A stretch of DNA of 64,000 nt from Ficedula albicollis (lineage: Eukaryota > Chordata > Aves > Passeriformes > Muscicapidae): the NCBI RefSeq assembly GCF_000247815.1, contig NC_021677.1, positions 43,250,864 to 43,314,863 on the forward strand. Direction: 5' to 3'. Each line of letters starts with the position of its first letter. Position 1 is the first letter of the stretch. The position numbers and the translations under genes were made by a program. Below, piece after piece: positions 38,555 to 50,963 of this stretch. The notes below the pieces were generated by a model. It had not been told where the DNA came from and ran no database searches. It saw only the letters and a program-made list of their open reading frames with translations.

Positions 38555-40868
38555 GCCTCCCCTGTCTCACCCCAGTCTCTCTTCACTGAACACTCCAAGC
38601 TGGGCCCAGCTGATTATGGATTTGTCACAGACGTGGTGTCGAGTTGCACAAAACTGGCCAATATTCCCTACCTGACACCTCTTATTGCTTTGGTTATAGA
38701 ACTGAATGGAGGCCTTAAAAACTCTTAAATCTATACTCCACATCACAGAAAAGCCACTTTCACACATGCAGAAACATAGCTTCCCTCTGCACACACCTGG
38801 ATGCATAGCACAAATACCTTTTTTTAGAAGTGCTGTAGATTTCCCCACCAAGACTACCCTCCTAAAAATCACTGCATTTTGTTTTTCAAAGTGTTCAGAC
38901 AATTGTTCAACAACATATTTCATAATATATTTTCTTATTTTTAATAGATGGGGCATGTTTTCCTGCTGCCTTAGATTTATGTCATTGTCTACACAAGGAA
39001 AGAGCAAAATGCTATAGTTTCTTGTCCGCACAAAATGTTTTGCATTCCATTTATACAGTGCTAAATACAGATGCTAAGCACAGAACAATGTAGAATGATA
39101 GCCCAGAATAGCTTTTAATGCTGCTCAAAATGAAAAATACTGGAAGTTTCCCATACTAATGTTGAGACACAGTACTGGGGTCTCTATTATATACAGTAGC
39201 CTTCCAGAATGCTTTCAGGCACCTGTTTTGTGAGCTGTTGCTCAATATGTATGTCACACTGGAGCACCTCAAGTAATAGGGTATAGTGCCCTGACACAGT
39301 GAGAATGAGACAGAAGCAAATACAGTCTCACAGCAGACTAGACAAGGCTAGCAAGGTAGTAAAATCTCTACCTGGACCCAAAACAACTTTTACTAGAATT
39401 TTGGGTATCTGACATATGGCCACTTTTATTATCCACTGGGGACAACGCATGACATTTCATTTAAAATCTTTTCAATAAAATGTTTAAATTTTGTTTAAAA
39501 AAAAAAAAAGACATTATATTTTGTCAGCCTCCTAGAAAATACTTTTCGGTTTTTTTTTCCTTTATGCCCATTTTACTTTGAAGAAAGCTCTGCTTTCTGA
39601 CCAGAAGTTTTTCTGGGGAAACCCAAGGTTTTGCGAAATGTGCAAAATGTATTTCTGTCTTCATAATCAGTGAAGCTGAAATAGCTTTAAATTTTAGGCA
39701 GGACAGTTATACATGTTGCCAAGAAAGAAATGAAGTTATCGTGTATTTATATTTGTGGAAAATCAATGTGTTTTTCCCATTGACAGGAGCCAATTTCATA
39801 ATTCCTGTATACTATGTGATGAAGAGGCATCTATGAATTACAGAACAAAATTAAAAATTTCAAAAGGAGACAATGGACTTGAAAAATAACTGTAACTTTA
39901 GATATGCAAATGGGTATTAACAAACTGAATTACTAATTCCAATTCTTTCCTCTGAACTAAAGGTATGTTTCAACAGCTGTGTTAAACATTTGGCTAGCAT
40001 TTCCCATATAAACAGTTCAGACTTCAATGGTATAATGAGGAAGAGAAGAAAATACTTACTAGTATAAGTTTTACAAAGGCTATGGAGTTCCTATGGATTC
40101 AAAAAGTTTCAGATTACTGAAGAATAGAATATAATAAGGAAAAGATGCTGCGCTGGGTATATCAATACAGATTTTCACTTTGATTAATGTCTACATCTTT
40201 ACTCACCTGAGTAAAAGGACAGTGTAGCAAAAACAGAAGAGATTCAGAGGCAAGGAAAGAGTATGAACCTCTATAAGAATATGAGTTATTGTTTGTCTTA
40301 AACAAAAGGTATGCAAATTTCTATATAGATTATATAATGACCGGCATACAGAAGAAAAATCGGGATTGCTTATGTTTAGTGGTTTAGCTTATAACAGTAG
40401 GAGATGAGAATGGCATTGAAGAGCAGCCAATTTAAATATGAAAGGAAAAATCTGTTTTCATTTGGTTTTCTTTGAATTCAAATGAGATTTTTTTAAATTT
40501 TCATAATCTCCACCTTACAAAATATTTAAATCTCAAAACCCAGAATCAGCCTCTCATGAGGGATAAGACATCAACAATCACTTTAGATGAGGCAAAAATA
40601 ATACGGGCTGAAGCTAATAAAAGTTCTGTAAGTTAAAAATTATTGCACCTTCCCCTGAAGCATCTGATACAGTCAGAGGTAGGACACTGGATTAAATAAA
40701 ACATGAAGTCTGGCTATGTTACTGTTTCTATGATAATAGGTTTAAAAAATTCAGTTATATATCCCAGTTAGTCATGAAGATCTGTAACAATCTTCCACAC
40801 TGAGCAATGATTTACAGTAACATTAATGAATGGTAGGACAGGATAATTATTATTAGTGGTGTTAGACA

Positions 40869-40945
40869 CCATTTATATGCGCATGCATATGTATACACAT
40901 ACATAAAAATGTAGTATATACATATGGATGCATATATAAATGCAC
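40869..40945 (+). repeat. AT/CATA-rich degenerate microsatellite
   Basis: Runs of 'catatgtatacacatacata' type alternate purine and pyrimidine within the DIO2 3' UTR. It is degenerate, with no clean unit. Confidence 0.6.
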
Positions 40946-42841
40946 ACATAGAGAGACACAGACCTTCTGAGAAGTGGGGTTCACTAGGAGATCTGAGGAC
41001 CACTCTTTATACCCTTCTCCAGTGCACATTACCAACTGTGTAAGTGCACCCGTGTCTACATTGAACAGTGTACGGAGCAAAATGTGAGAAGAATGGGAAG
41101 CATAAACCTGAGTACAGGAGAAATTACCCATGTTACTGTCATTATTTCAGATCTGTGCTTGAAAACACATTTCCAAATTCCTCCTACGTTGGCTAAGTTG
41201 ACCAAGAGCCAAGCTAGAGGAAATATACAATATTAATGGGCATTGTGAAAATTAAAACACTTATGTATTTTCTATTCTTTCCTATGTCAGTATCAACACA
41301 TCATATTCCTGATGATGGGCAGGATGAGAAATTAAAATAACTAACTTGATTTTTGCCACTTATTCTGTTTATCTGTTTCATGTTTCTGCCAGAGATGAGA
41401 GAAAACCTGGACAGTCCATCTCCATATGGGTTTTCATTTGTCAACTCTAATAGGTTAGCTCATTGTAAATCTGCCTCTTCATCAGGCTTGGTTAAATAAT
41501 TTCACTTTTAGAAATACCTTAACTTAATGTGTACTCTAAGTTCACAGTATCTCTTTAATATAACAATCCATTCCTCATATTCATTCATATGAAAATTCTG
41601 CCATCTTTTACACTCACATTAATTCAAACTATTTGTCCTCCTTGTTTCTCTTCTGGGAAGGTTTTCAAGAACATGAGCAAAACAGACCATTGGCTCATCC
41701 AGTCTCAGAACTGCAGCTAATCAATTCTAAGGCTGCAAACAACTTTCAGATTAACATAGCTATAAACTAGGTTCAGATATCTAAGACAGTGAAAGTCAGC
41801 ATGACTACATTTAACAGGGTAAATTACAGGATATGTTTCCATTTTAACGAGGTAAAATTGTGCATAAGTTCCCCCATCCCCAAAATACAAAGTAATGCAA
41901 GGTAATTATCTCACATTAAAAAAAAAAAAGAAGAGAAATAAGTTGGGGTTTTTTAAAAGCTAAAAGTGAAATTACCTTTAAGCCTATTGCTAGACAGAAG
42001 GAGATGGAGGTGGGTAAAGAAACAGAGATGAGAACCAGAGAACATTGATAAATGTGTGCTGCCAGCTCTCAGAACCAAGGGTTTGGTTGGCATCAGCTGA
42101 GTTTTGTCTGATGATGCATGCTCTAGATGGTTCTCAATGTTGTGTTATAGTTAGTCCAGGTATTTCAGTTTTCAGATGGTAATGGGGTTATTTGATCACC
42201 TTTGTCTTTTTGGTCCAACTCCATAGAATTTAACACCTTTCTCAGCAGGCACAGGCCTGCACACTGGACACAAACATGTAAGGTAGCATTACACAGTTAA
42301 TATATTGTGCAGAGGTGTCCACAGAGAGGACAAATACCAGCAGACAAAGGTTCATCTCGCTCTGAGCAGCCAGTCTGCCTGTGCCATGCATTGCATGTGG
42401 TTCCTGAAGTCTCTGATCAATAAATTTTCTACCAAGAGAGGAAAATGGCCACACTGCACTGCCATTTGTATGCAAAGTAATTGCAAACCCCCTGCTCCTC
42501 CCAGGTTCCTTGCATTGGCCACAGGGGCATAAAGAAGCGTTTCTGATGCAATGTGCAGCATTGCTTTTCCATGGAATGCCTTCCAAGCAGAAACACTTTC
42601 TCTGCCTCACCCCAGGACTGGGCCTTCTGGGACACAGATCTTATCTAACCACCCTACCTGCTTGCCAGCAGCACCTTTTTGGAGAAGCCTGTTCACCTCT
42701 TCTGTCCCATAGCAAGAGCAGGAGTTGGATTTTTTTTCACTTGACAATGTTTCTGTGGAGCTAGATTTTTGTTTTCTTTTCCTAGTTAACATTCACTTGA
42801 CACTGTTATCAAAGGTGTTCTCCTGCAATCATCTGAAAGGT

Positions 42842-42847
42842 TTTATT
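42842..42847 (-). terminator. DIO2: Possible proximal poly(A) signal AATAAA
   Basis: The minus strand reads AATAAA 47 nt after the DIO2 stop codon. If used, the mRNA would lack the SECIS and could not insert selenocysteine. Whether it is used is unknown. Confidence 0.35.
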
Positions 42848-42893
42848 CAAACTAGCATATGTTTTCGGTTCTTTTTTTCCCTTTTGCATCACC

Positions 42894-43511
42894 TTAAAGG
42901 GACATATCTGTTGACATAACTCCTGTGGAGAATGGATTTCATCTTTTGCTGAAGTTTCGTTCCAGCCAAAGCCGGACCTCTCGAAGGTTGTAGAAAAAGG
43001 GGCCTTTGCCCCCCAGGTAGGCAATTTTTTGTCTCTGCACAATGCACACTCTCTCAAATGAAACCCCATAGGCCACATTGGCATTGTTGTCCATGCAGTC
43101 AGCCACCACTTGGCACTGAGGTGGCAAGGAAAAGTGCTCTAGGAGCTGGTGAGCAGCTGCACACCTCTCTTCCTGGCTTCTGTGTTTCTTAACTTCAAAT
43201 GAAGAGGGAGAGATGCCAGGCGCAGCCCAGCCATCCGATGGGTGAGCTTCATCGATGTAGACCAACAGAAAGTCAGCCACACCAGAGAACTCCTCCACCA
43301 GCTTGCTGAAGGCTGACAGCTGGCTCGTGAACGGTGGTCAGGTGGCTGAGCCAAAGTTCACCACCAGCGGCCGCTCTGAGTTGGCAAAATCCAGAAGGTG
43401 GCATTTGGTTCCACACTTGCCACCAACATTCTTCCAGCTGCCACTGCTGCCATCACTGCCCTTGGCTATGTGGATTACACTGGAGTTTGGGGCTTCTCCT
43501 CCCAGTTTGAC
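42894..43511 (-). CDS. DIO2: DIO2 coding exon 2 (catalytic domain, Sec)
   Basis: This exon encodes residues 75-279 and begins at VKLGGEAPNSS after the acceptor 'tgccatcag'. It carries the thioredoxin-fold catalytic half of the deiodinase. The active site reads NFGSAT-Sec-PPF with Sec132 encoded by TGA. The Ala two residues before Sec is the type 2 hallmark (Cys in types 1 and 3). Downstream are the conserved YIDEAHPSDGW (His164) and VKKH (His184), both catalytically important in the family. Next come MDNNANVAYG and QKIAYLGGKGPF. The frame reaches NFSKR (264), then a second TGA (codon 265), then NPFSTGVMSTDMSL and TAA. The product is 264 aa if the second TGA stops and 279 aa if it is also decoded. 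The human protein has its two Sec codons at 133 and 266, one residue later. The start and end follow from splice site and homology. Confidence 0.97.
42939..42941 (-). other. DIO2: Second in-frame UGA (codon 265)
   Basis: TGA directly after NFSKR matches the position of the second, non-essential Sec codon known in mammalian DIO2. Fourteen further sense codons follow before TAA. It could act as Sec, as stop, or as a mixture. Confidence 0.85.
43338..43340 (-). other. DIO2: Catalytic selenocysteine codon UGA (Sec132)
   Basis: TGA lies in the context GCC ACC TGA CCA CCG, i.e. A-T-Sec-P-P. The frame is open for 132 codons beyond it with unmistakable deiodinase sequence, so this is recoding and not a premature stop. 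Confidence 0.97.
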
Positions 43512-44059
43512 CTGATGGCAGAACAAATTAAAACACAGCAAGTTAGTGTGACTTGTTTGTGCAGAATCCTTATGACTACTCCCTTCAAATAGTCACCTGT
43601 TCAGAGTACACCCAACGAGTCACATGGGGACAGAGCAAATCATCAAACGCAGCAGCTTCAAAATGGTCATCTTGTCCACCTGCAGTCACAGTTCAGGAAA
43701 ATGTGGCTTTTCTGACAAACATGCTACTTCATTAATGTCAGAAAATTTGACAAGAGGTCTGTCCTGTCCATCGTTATGTACTTGGAGAGTTGCTCAGACA
43801 GACTACCTTAAATTTCTCCTAAGTTTCCTCTGTGATGCATAGGGCTTTTTCCACTGGCATTTTCCATGAGGCCACTCCTCTTGGTTCACATCATCCTTGG
43901 AGTTCACTATTCAAACTTCAGCAGTGTTTTCACCAATTTTCAGTATAATCAGACAATTACTTAGTGTAATGAAGTAGCACACAGACTAAACCTGTTTATA
44001 TACTCTAATTGTTTGCTTTTTATGAGATACCATGACTGTTTTGGAAAAACAGCAGCTTG

Positions 44060-44158
44060 TTGATTAGGAATTAGGCATTAGAAAGCCTAGGTCCCTTTTC
44101 AGCCTTTGATTAGGAATTAGCTCGTAAGGCATTAGAAAGCCTAGGTCCCTTTTCAGCC
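44060..44158 (+). repeat. Imperfect direct duplication, ~45-52 bp x2
   Basis: 'ttgattaggaattag' to 'ggtcccttttcagcc' occurs at 44060-44104 and again at 44107-44158. Copy 2 has an extra 'ctcgtaa'. Just right, 'ccattttgccaattctcaaaa' and 'ccatttttccaattctcaaaa' (split as ccattttgcc/aattctcaaaa) form a further small pair at about 44165-44220. Confidence 0.9.
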
Positions 44159-45749
44159 CACAACCATTTTGCCAATTCTCAAAATTTCAATTTTCAAGCC
44201 ATTTTTCCAATTCTCAAAAATCATTCTGCGTTATATTCCTGATCTTCACAACACACAGTGCCTCTCAATTTTGAGAGATTTGCAGATTTGTATATTCTCT
44301 TCCATCCTGCAGTCCAGGAATGAAAATACTGAAGAGTACCAAACACAAGAGATCTCTGCAGATGCCCAGTTAATATATACACTGCTTTGACAGTGAATCA
44401 TCCAAGACTGTGCTCTCTAAAATTTATTCTAACCCATTTGCAGTAATTTCATCAGTGACTGAGCAACACATTTCCTTCTACTGCAATGTTTCTTTACAAG
44501 ATGATTAGGGGGGAAAAACAGCAGGAAAAGGAGAAAGTTTAAATCATGGCTGAAGTCTGATGAGGCGAAAATTAACTGTTCTCAGCTCTAGCTTCAGATC
44601 TAACTCAGACCCAACAGGCAGTGGTGGAAAGTTCATTTTGCCTGACCATTTCTGTTTGTATGTCCATAGAAAAAAAGACAAAATAAAATCAACTCACAGG
44701 AGGGAAAGCCAGAATAAGGTGGAGCCTGCAGAGGGCTCCAAGATCCTTAGCTGATAACTACTCTAGAACCACAAAATGTTATTGCATAATGCCATTAATT
44801 TTCAATGAGCTCTGCCACAGCAATTCCTATGTCTCTGCCTTTAACATCAACCTCTAGTACAGCAATGCAATTATCCTTTTGTATTTTCCTGACTCTTTCT
44901 TTCTCTGACCCCTATTTGATTATGTTCAGAATTGTTGCTTTGAAGGAAACACACAGGGCCAAATTCTGAAGTCTTTTACATTTAATGCGTTTCTTTCTGA
45001 AGCTACACTGCAGTTAAAGTCTATTGAAGTTAACACTACATGATAACCATGTAAATACTGAATAAATAACTGATTTTTGGTGCACTTTTGTTTTACATTG
45101 CATCATAGGGTATCAGATTCAATATAGGAGTCAGATGCAGTAAGAAGCTGAGTGAACAGCTGAATACTGAACTCATGCAGTTGCTGCTGAACATAGATCC
45201 AACAGGCAAGTAGATAGCTGATACTGGATCTTCAATTTCTCCCTCAGAAACCTGGCTATCTTGAACAAAACTGCAGTTATTCATGACTCTGCACTATTTC
45301 ATCAGAATAGAAGCAAGAGACTAATCAAAGAAGTTTGTAAGACACAGTCACTAATGCTTCAAGACTTCACAGATATATAAGAATGTCTCACAGCATGTTG
45401 GCACATGATTATGAGCATTGTTTTGACTCTTTTCAATAGGGCAAATTGAAACACAACCATGCCATGTGTAGTGATCATGGCACTGGAAGCAGAGGATATG
45501 CAGCTGCACCACAGAGAAACAATGATGCTCTGGGAAAGCAAAGCCTCTTTTGTCCCCATCCCTGTAAACCTGCTTCTGCAGCGTTGTTATCTGCTAGAGC
45601 ACTGGTAACAGTTTAAAAAAAGCCTTGTGCTTTGCCTTTGAAAGGAAGAAGCTTGAAACAGCTGAGTTTAGGACCTGATGTGTGAGTGTGCTGTCCACTG
45701 AACTCAAAGAAAGAAAATAACTACATCCCAGGTTTTGAGAAGAAATTAT

Positions 45750-46135
45750 GTGCCTGGAGAGGCAGGCTCAGAGACATTTGAGAAGTAACATTAAGCATCT
45801 TACAGCATTTAAGGCCACCTACACCTTAGCAGGTAGTCTTCTGTTCAACTCTTGATCATCTCTCTGCCATTCTGTGATGTAAGATAGGTAAAGCAGGAGT
45901 AAGGTAAAGGGCTGCACTTGAACAAAGAAATACAGAGTGCCTGGAGAGGCAGGCTCAGAGACACAGGCTCTTGCATTTGAGAAGTAACATTAAGCATCTT
46001 ACAGCATTTAAGGGCACCTACACCTTAGCAGGTAGTCTTCTGTTCAACTCTTGATCATCTCTCTGCCATTCTGTGATGTAAGATAGGTAAAGCAGGAGTA
46101 AGGTAAAGGGCTGCACTTGAACAAAGAAATACAGA
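45750..46135 (+). repeat. Direct tandem duplication, ~186-199 bp x2
   Basis: Positions 45750-45936 and 45937-46135 both start 'gtgcctggagaggcaggctc' and end 'aacaaagaaatacag'. Copy 2 has a 13-bp insertion ('caggctcttgcat'-like, near 45964-45976). There is one substitution (aaggcc/aagggc). Otherwise the copies are identical by eye. Confidence 0.94.
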
Positions 46136-47639
46136 AATACAGGTAAAGATCATGTGGCATCCTTATAATCACCCTGAGAGCTGCATTCAATCCAGAAGCC
46201 AACTAAACAATTCAGCAATTTGTGATAAATTGGTGACTACCAAAAAAAGGAAGATCTCAAGAAACACAACACATGCATATCTACACAAATGCTAGATCCC
46301 TCTTCTCCTAGAAATCTTAACTGTTCCTGAACTATCATACATGACTTTTCAGAGCTAGCTTGCTCTGAAGGTGCCTTTTGGGCAAAGCCTGACATGTAAG
46401 TATTTGTGATTCACCCAACCCCCTGGATGAATAATGGACTTCAGTATTTAAGAGCGTGTGCTCATCCAGTCAAAGAAAAGTAGTGACATGTAATTTATCT
46501 CACAAATCACAATTAAACAATTCATTCTGAATTTCTTATATTTTCTCTCAGTCTTCAGAGGAGAAGAAAAATAAAGGTAAGAAGAAGCGCCTGTAAGTCA
46601 AGAACAAACAGAGCTGCTTAGGACCAAAGAAATATTTGAGTGGCTGATGTTTCTACTTACTCCTCAGGTTTTATTTAAACAAAACTATCATGACTGAAAA
46701 TATCTAGCTACCACTCTTGAACTGGGAAACCACAGTTTGCTTCTCGGTCGTTTTAAGCAGAAAGTGAGGCTATATATCATAAGCTTCTCACTACCAATTC
46801 TTCACTCAGGCCTACCAAACCCTTTAATTTCCTAGGCCAGTTGCAAACCCTCAAGTAGCAGATTAATAAAACAACTTCCAAGAGACACAAACATAGGAAT
46901 GGCCTTCAAGTCCTATTTAACATTGATACCAAAGACAACATATTTTCTGTTCTTCAACAATGCAAGGTTGCATTCTGTCTCTCATACTCCTTACGGACTA
47001 TAAAAATAGATGGAGTTAGGAAACAAAGTACAAAGCAGCCTTTATCCATCTGTACAGCTGTACATCACCTTACAGCAGCTTCTCCTCATTTCCCACAGCC
47101 ATGAAGGAAGTCTCATGGCCGCAGGTTACCTATCATTTCAATTTTTGTTTCTAGGAGTGCTCGTGTTGGGTTTTTTTCCCCTTAATGAGACATCCTTGCC
47201 AAGCAGGCATTCACGAGGCATTTTCTGCTCTTGTAGAGAAGTAATTAGGTCGGTGCCTTGTTCCATGCCAGTGTCAGGCACTCCAAAAAGCAGCCCTGCC
47301 CAGTCGTTAATGCTTAAACATAAGCAGCAGGGCAGATCCACTAATTGGTCTTGATGAAGCACTGACATTCCCAAGGGACTGTTTATTTCACCAGACTCTG
47401 AACCGATTGACACAGGATGACAATATCATCCTTGCTGATCATCTGCATTGTAGGCCTTGGCCATCTTTGTTGTTATTTATTGAAAGAAAAAACAGCTCTT
47501 GGAAAAGAAAATCAACGCAATGAGAAAACAAACAAAAACACTCATGTATTCAGCCAAACTGCTTTTGAAATCTTACACAAAAGCAGGCAAAATGTAAATT
47601 CAGAGGAGCAAACCAGCAGAATTCCCCTCACACGCAATG

Positions 47640-47880
47640 CAGCATTCCCATAATCATGTACTTTTGCACGTGAGTACTTGGCCATTGGGTGCCAGCCCTC
47701 TGAACGAGGCAGGAACGGAGCAGCACGCAGCATCCCCTCCCACCCAGCCTGGTGGGACACGCAAGGCAGGCCAACCAAAGCTGAGAGCAGCCCAGCCTGC
47801 AGCAGGGGCAAGCAGCAGCACCAGAGCACTGACTTGCACCATTTGTGGGAATTTTGTGTTTGCCTGACAGCCTGCTCTCA
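47640..47880. other. GC-rich block within the DIO2 intron
   Basis: This is a local rise in G+C with long but meaningless open frames on both strands (minus 48076-47654, 140 codons, Cys/Ala/Pro-rich). No family was recognised and there is no splice-site pair that would make it an exon. It may be a decayed repeat or an intronic regulatory element. Confidence 0.4.
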
Positions 47881-50730
47881 GTCTGCATGCAGAGTGAAAA
47901 GGGAACAAGATTGCTGATGCTTTAGCACACAGCCTGCAAAATGAAGGAGATTTAGAAGCAGGAGAGAAAGCCCCATTCATAAACTGCAGGCTAGAAATAG
48001 CACATACTGCTAAGTTTGTAGGGCATTTTCCACAAGGAGTAGGTAAAGCCCCACAAACAAAACATTGTCTCCTCATTTACTTTCTCTTTTTTCCTGTTTT
48101 GCATTTATCAGCTTCAGCATAGCCTTCCTGGGATCCTGTGTTATTTCCCTGAATCATGGATTTTTATACAGTTTGGCAGACTCTTCAGGTTGTGTCAACC
48201 CTCTAAAAAATTCCAGACAATTAACCATTTATGAATCTAATCACTTGAATATGGACATGTTGAGGTTGGGACAGGAGCGCAGTGACTGGTAATGAATTGA
48301 ATCCCTGCAGACTTTAGCAATTTTTAGAATTCTCTGCTTTTATTTGATCCCATTCAGCTAGGTATAGCTTCATCCAAATCATAATATGACTCTGGTTGGC
48401 AAATTCTACAAACTATTACTTTTGTTTTCTTTATTTCATGACCCAGAGTGGTGCAGTAGACAAAAATCCTTGTCTGGAGTAAAGGTGCAGAAGTTCTTCA
48501 TTTGTCTTGGGAAGGTGAATTACTCAAATTGGAGAGCAGAGACTAGAAATGGCTCAGGCTTTCCCAGAGCCATTTATTTAAGATCAGATATGTGGAGCTG
48601 ATGAAGGGAAGGGGGAGACAAACAAACCAGACACAGTCCAGATAAAAATAACTAGTCAAATGCTGCTCTCTCCATTTAAAAGCCACCAGTCCCACAAATG
48701 AGTATGCATGGCACAAGGAATGCATAAAGGAGCCTTTTGCCTTGCACTCTTACAGTTAATTTTAGTTCCTGTGACTGGGGAGCCAGACCAAGCTTCTTAA
48801 GGGCTTTATGTTTCCCTCAAGTTGGGAGCACAGCCTGCTACACCATGGCCGCCAGACTACCTACATGTGACAGAGACCTTCACCAGATTCTGTTACTCAG
48901 CACACAAAGGGAATTTGATATTAATTTGGATGATGGGTTTTTTACTTCTTTTTTTACTCAGCTTTATGAGTATGAATACACAGTGGTGGTTTTGACAGAG
49001 AGATAAAGCCAGCACCCAAGAGCCATGTGTGATCCTCTTCCTGAATAGTGCCCATTAGCTAAATTTTTGTGTCTATCACAGCAAAACAGGGTTTTTACAA
49101 GGCTTTGACAACAAGACGAGCACTCCTTACAGTCAGTTTTTCATGCACAAGGGTGAAAATGGAACATTACAAAGTGGTGTGGAAGAAGTGAATTTATATC
49201 TGTAAAATGAAATGGGATGAGAGCCCATGTGGGATAAAAGGCCTCATATTCCTCTTCCTATTCTTTGAATGTTTGAACTCTTAAGTACCACGGGACCAAC
49301 TGTGTGCCCCTCTTGTTGGGACACTGCCTAGTACAGTGGGTTCCTGGCCTAGGCTGATCCTCCTACACAACTACAACAAACATGATTATATCTTAATAAT
49401 GATGAGAAAGTGTTAATAATGATTACAATGTCATGACTAAATCCTGTTGAATTTATGCTCCCAACTTTGCAGGAGAAGTTTTAATTGTGGTTTGGTTCAG
49501 TTTTGTTTTTCTCACTTCTTTCAAGATTGTTTTCATTTGCAAATGTCCATGAAAACAATTCTGCTAAAGTTGAACTTTGTAAAACCAATAAAATATTTTT
49601 AATACCACATGATGCGTAGTTTTAAACCTTGAAATTATACAACAGACTTTCTTTCACAAATTCCCTTTATCACTGTCAAACACAGAGAGAGAGACTTCCT
49701 TACCTTGCCAGACAAAATAAATACAAATAGTAAGCATGAAGGTTGTGTCTTTGTTTCAACCTTTAAAACCTTTCTCCAAAAAGCAAAGAGTTACAGGACA
49801 GTCAAAGAGAAGGTAGAGGATCATGCTTTTATATTACTTTCACATATATCTTTGTGATAATGCTGTGCAGCATGCATTTAACATGCAAGGTTTGGGACTG
49901 TTTTGCTTTGCATGCTGATTTATTTTAGATGATCTACCTACCAGGCAGGAAAAAGCAGCCAAAGGTAATTTAACTGCCTGCCTGAAAACCCAGGAAAATC
50001 TCTCTGGGTGTTTACTGAGCCACTCTACTTGCTGCTGCATCCAGCGCTGGGTCTACGCCATGAACCTGGGTCCTGTGCCAGCCGTTCCCTGTGCTGGGAC
50101 TGTCATGCCAGAGCTTGCTGCTGGCCCACTCTAAGGACTGCAGAAAGCTGTACAAGTACAGCACACCCAGCACCATCCATCACCTGAGATGCCAGCACCC
50201 CTCTGAGGCCCATGGGGCACGGTTACACACGGCTCTGTGTGCGCACACGGGCACGCTGACCCAGAGGCGCATCGCAGCGTTCCTCAATGTTGGGCTGCTG
50301 CAGGGACAGGCCATTAAGGTGTCCCCTGTAACTGCCCCACACTGAGGTGGAGAGAGGGACAATTTCCTCAAGGATAACATTAAAGCTTTCTACTTGAGAC
50401 TGTGCATAATAGCTCTGCCTTGCTGAAACGCAGAGCTCATATCTGGCACTGGAAAAGCTCCCAGCACAAGGCCTCCCCACTGGGCATCTCTAATAGGTAC
50501 TATCATTTTTAACCTATTTTAAAAGCATTTTAAGACAACAATTTCTCACCTTTGGTATGTTAGAAAACAGATTCATCCCATTACTAAATAAAGCACAGAG
50601 CATAAAGCACTATCAGGCAAAAAAAACTTTCAAAATTTTTTTTTCCAAAATTTCTCCAGTATACATGCTTTAAGCTAATTTGTAGAAATGGCCTGTGTAA
50701 ATCATGGTTATGCTAACACCCTGACAAAAT

Positions 50731-50828
50731 GTCTTGGTTTTTCTCTCTCATCAATAGCTGTGAGTGCATTCATACCAAAAACGTCTTGGTTTTTCTCTCT
50801 CATCAATAGCTGTGAGTGCATTCATACC
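50731..50828 (+). repeat. Direct duplication, 46 bp x2
   Basis: Positions 50731-50776 and 50783-50828 are identical, from 'gtcttggtttttctctctca' to 'tgcattcatacc'. They are separated by 'aaaaac'. Confidence 0.95.
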
Positions 50829-50963
50829 TGTATGTATGTGTACACACACACATATATATGTCTATACATACATGGAGAAATGAGAGGGACTGACTCCTGG
50901 AAAGGTGTGCTTACATGTGTGCACTTTTGCCTTTTTATACATATATGTATGTACAGATATATA
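50829..50963 (+). repeat. CA/TA/TATG microsatellite region
   Basis: Two alternating purine-pyrimidine patches ('tatgtatgtgtacacacaca' with a 'catatatatg' tail, and 'catatatgtatgtacagata') flank about 60 bp of ordinary sequence. Confidence 0.8.

Larger units (their letters stand above)
38255..42893 (-). other. DIO2: DIO2 3' UTR (~4.6 kb)
   Basis: This is the continuation of exon 2 after the TAA at 42896-42894. It is long, AT-rich and unspliced by inspection. It holds the SECIS element near its distal end and a terminal AATAAA. A long, unstable 3' UTR with a far-distal SECIS is characteristic of vertebrate DIO2. The 154-codon open frame on the same strand (39031-38567) lies inside it, ends just before the SECIS, resembles no family, and is very unlikely to be translated. 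The distal end is inferred from the poly(A) signal. Confidence 0.8.

Noticed and set aside
43338..43340. In-frame TGA as a nonsense mutation, making DIO2 a pseudogene
   Set aside because: The position and context are exactly those of the catalytic Sec codon. The frame continues with conserved deiodinase sequence, and a SECIS is present.
47654..48076. 140-codon minus-strand ORF in the DIO2 intron (and plus-strand companions)
   Set aside because: Cys/Ala/Pro-rich composition on both strands of a GC-rich block, no domain, no exon structure.
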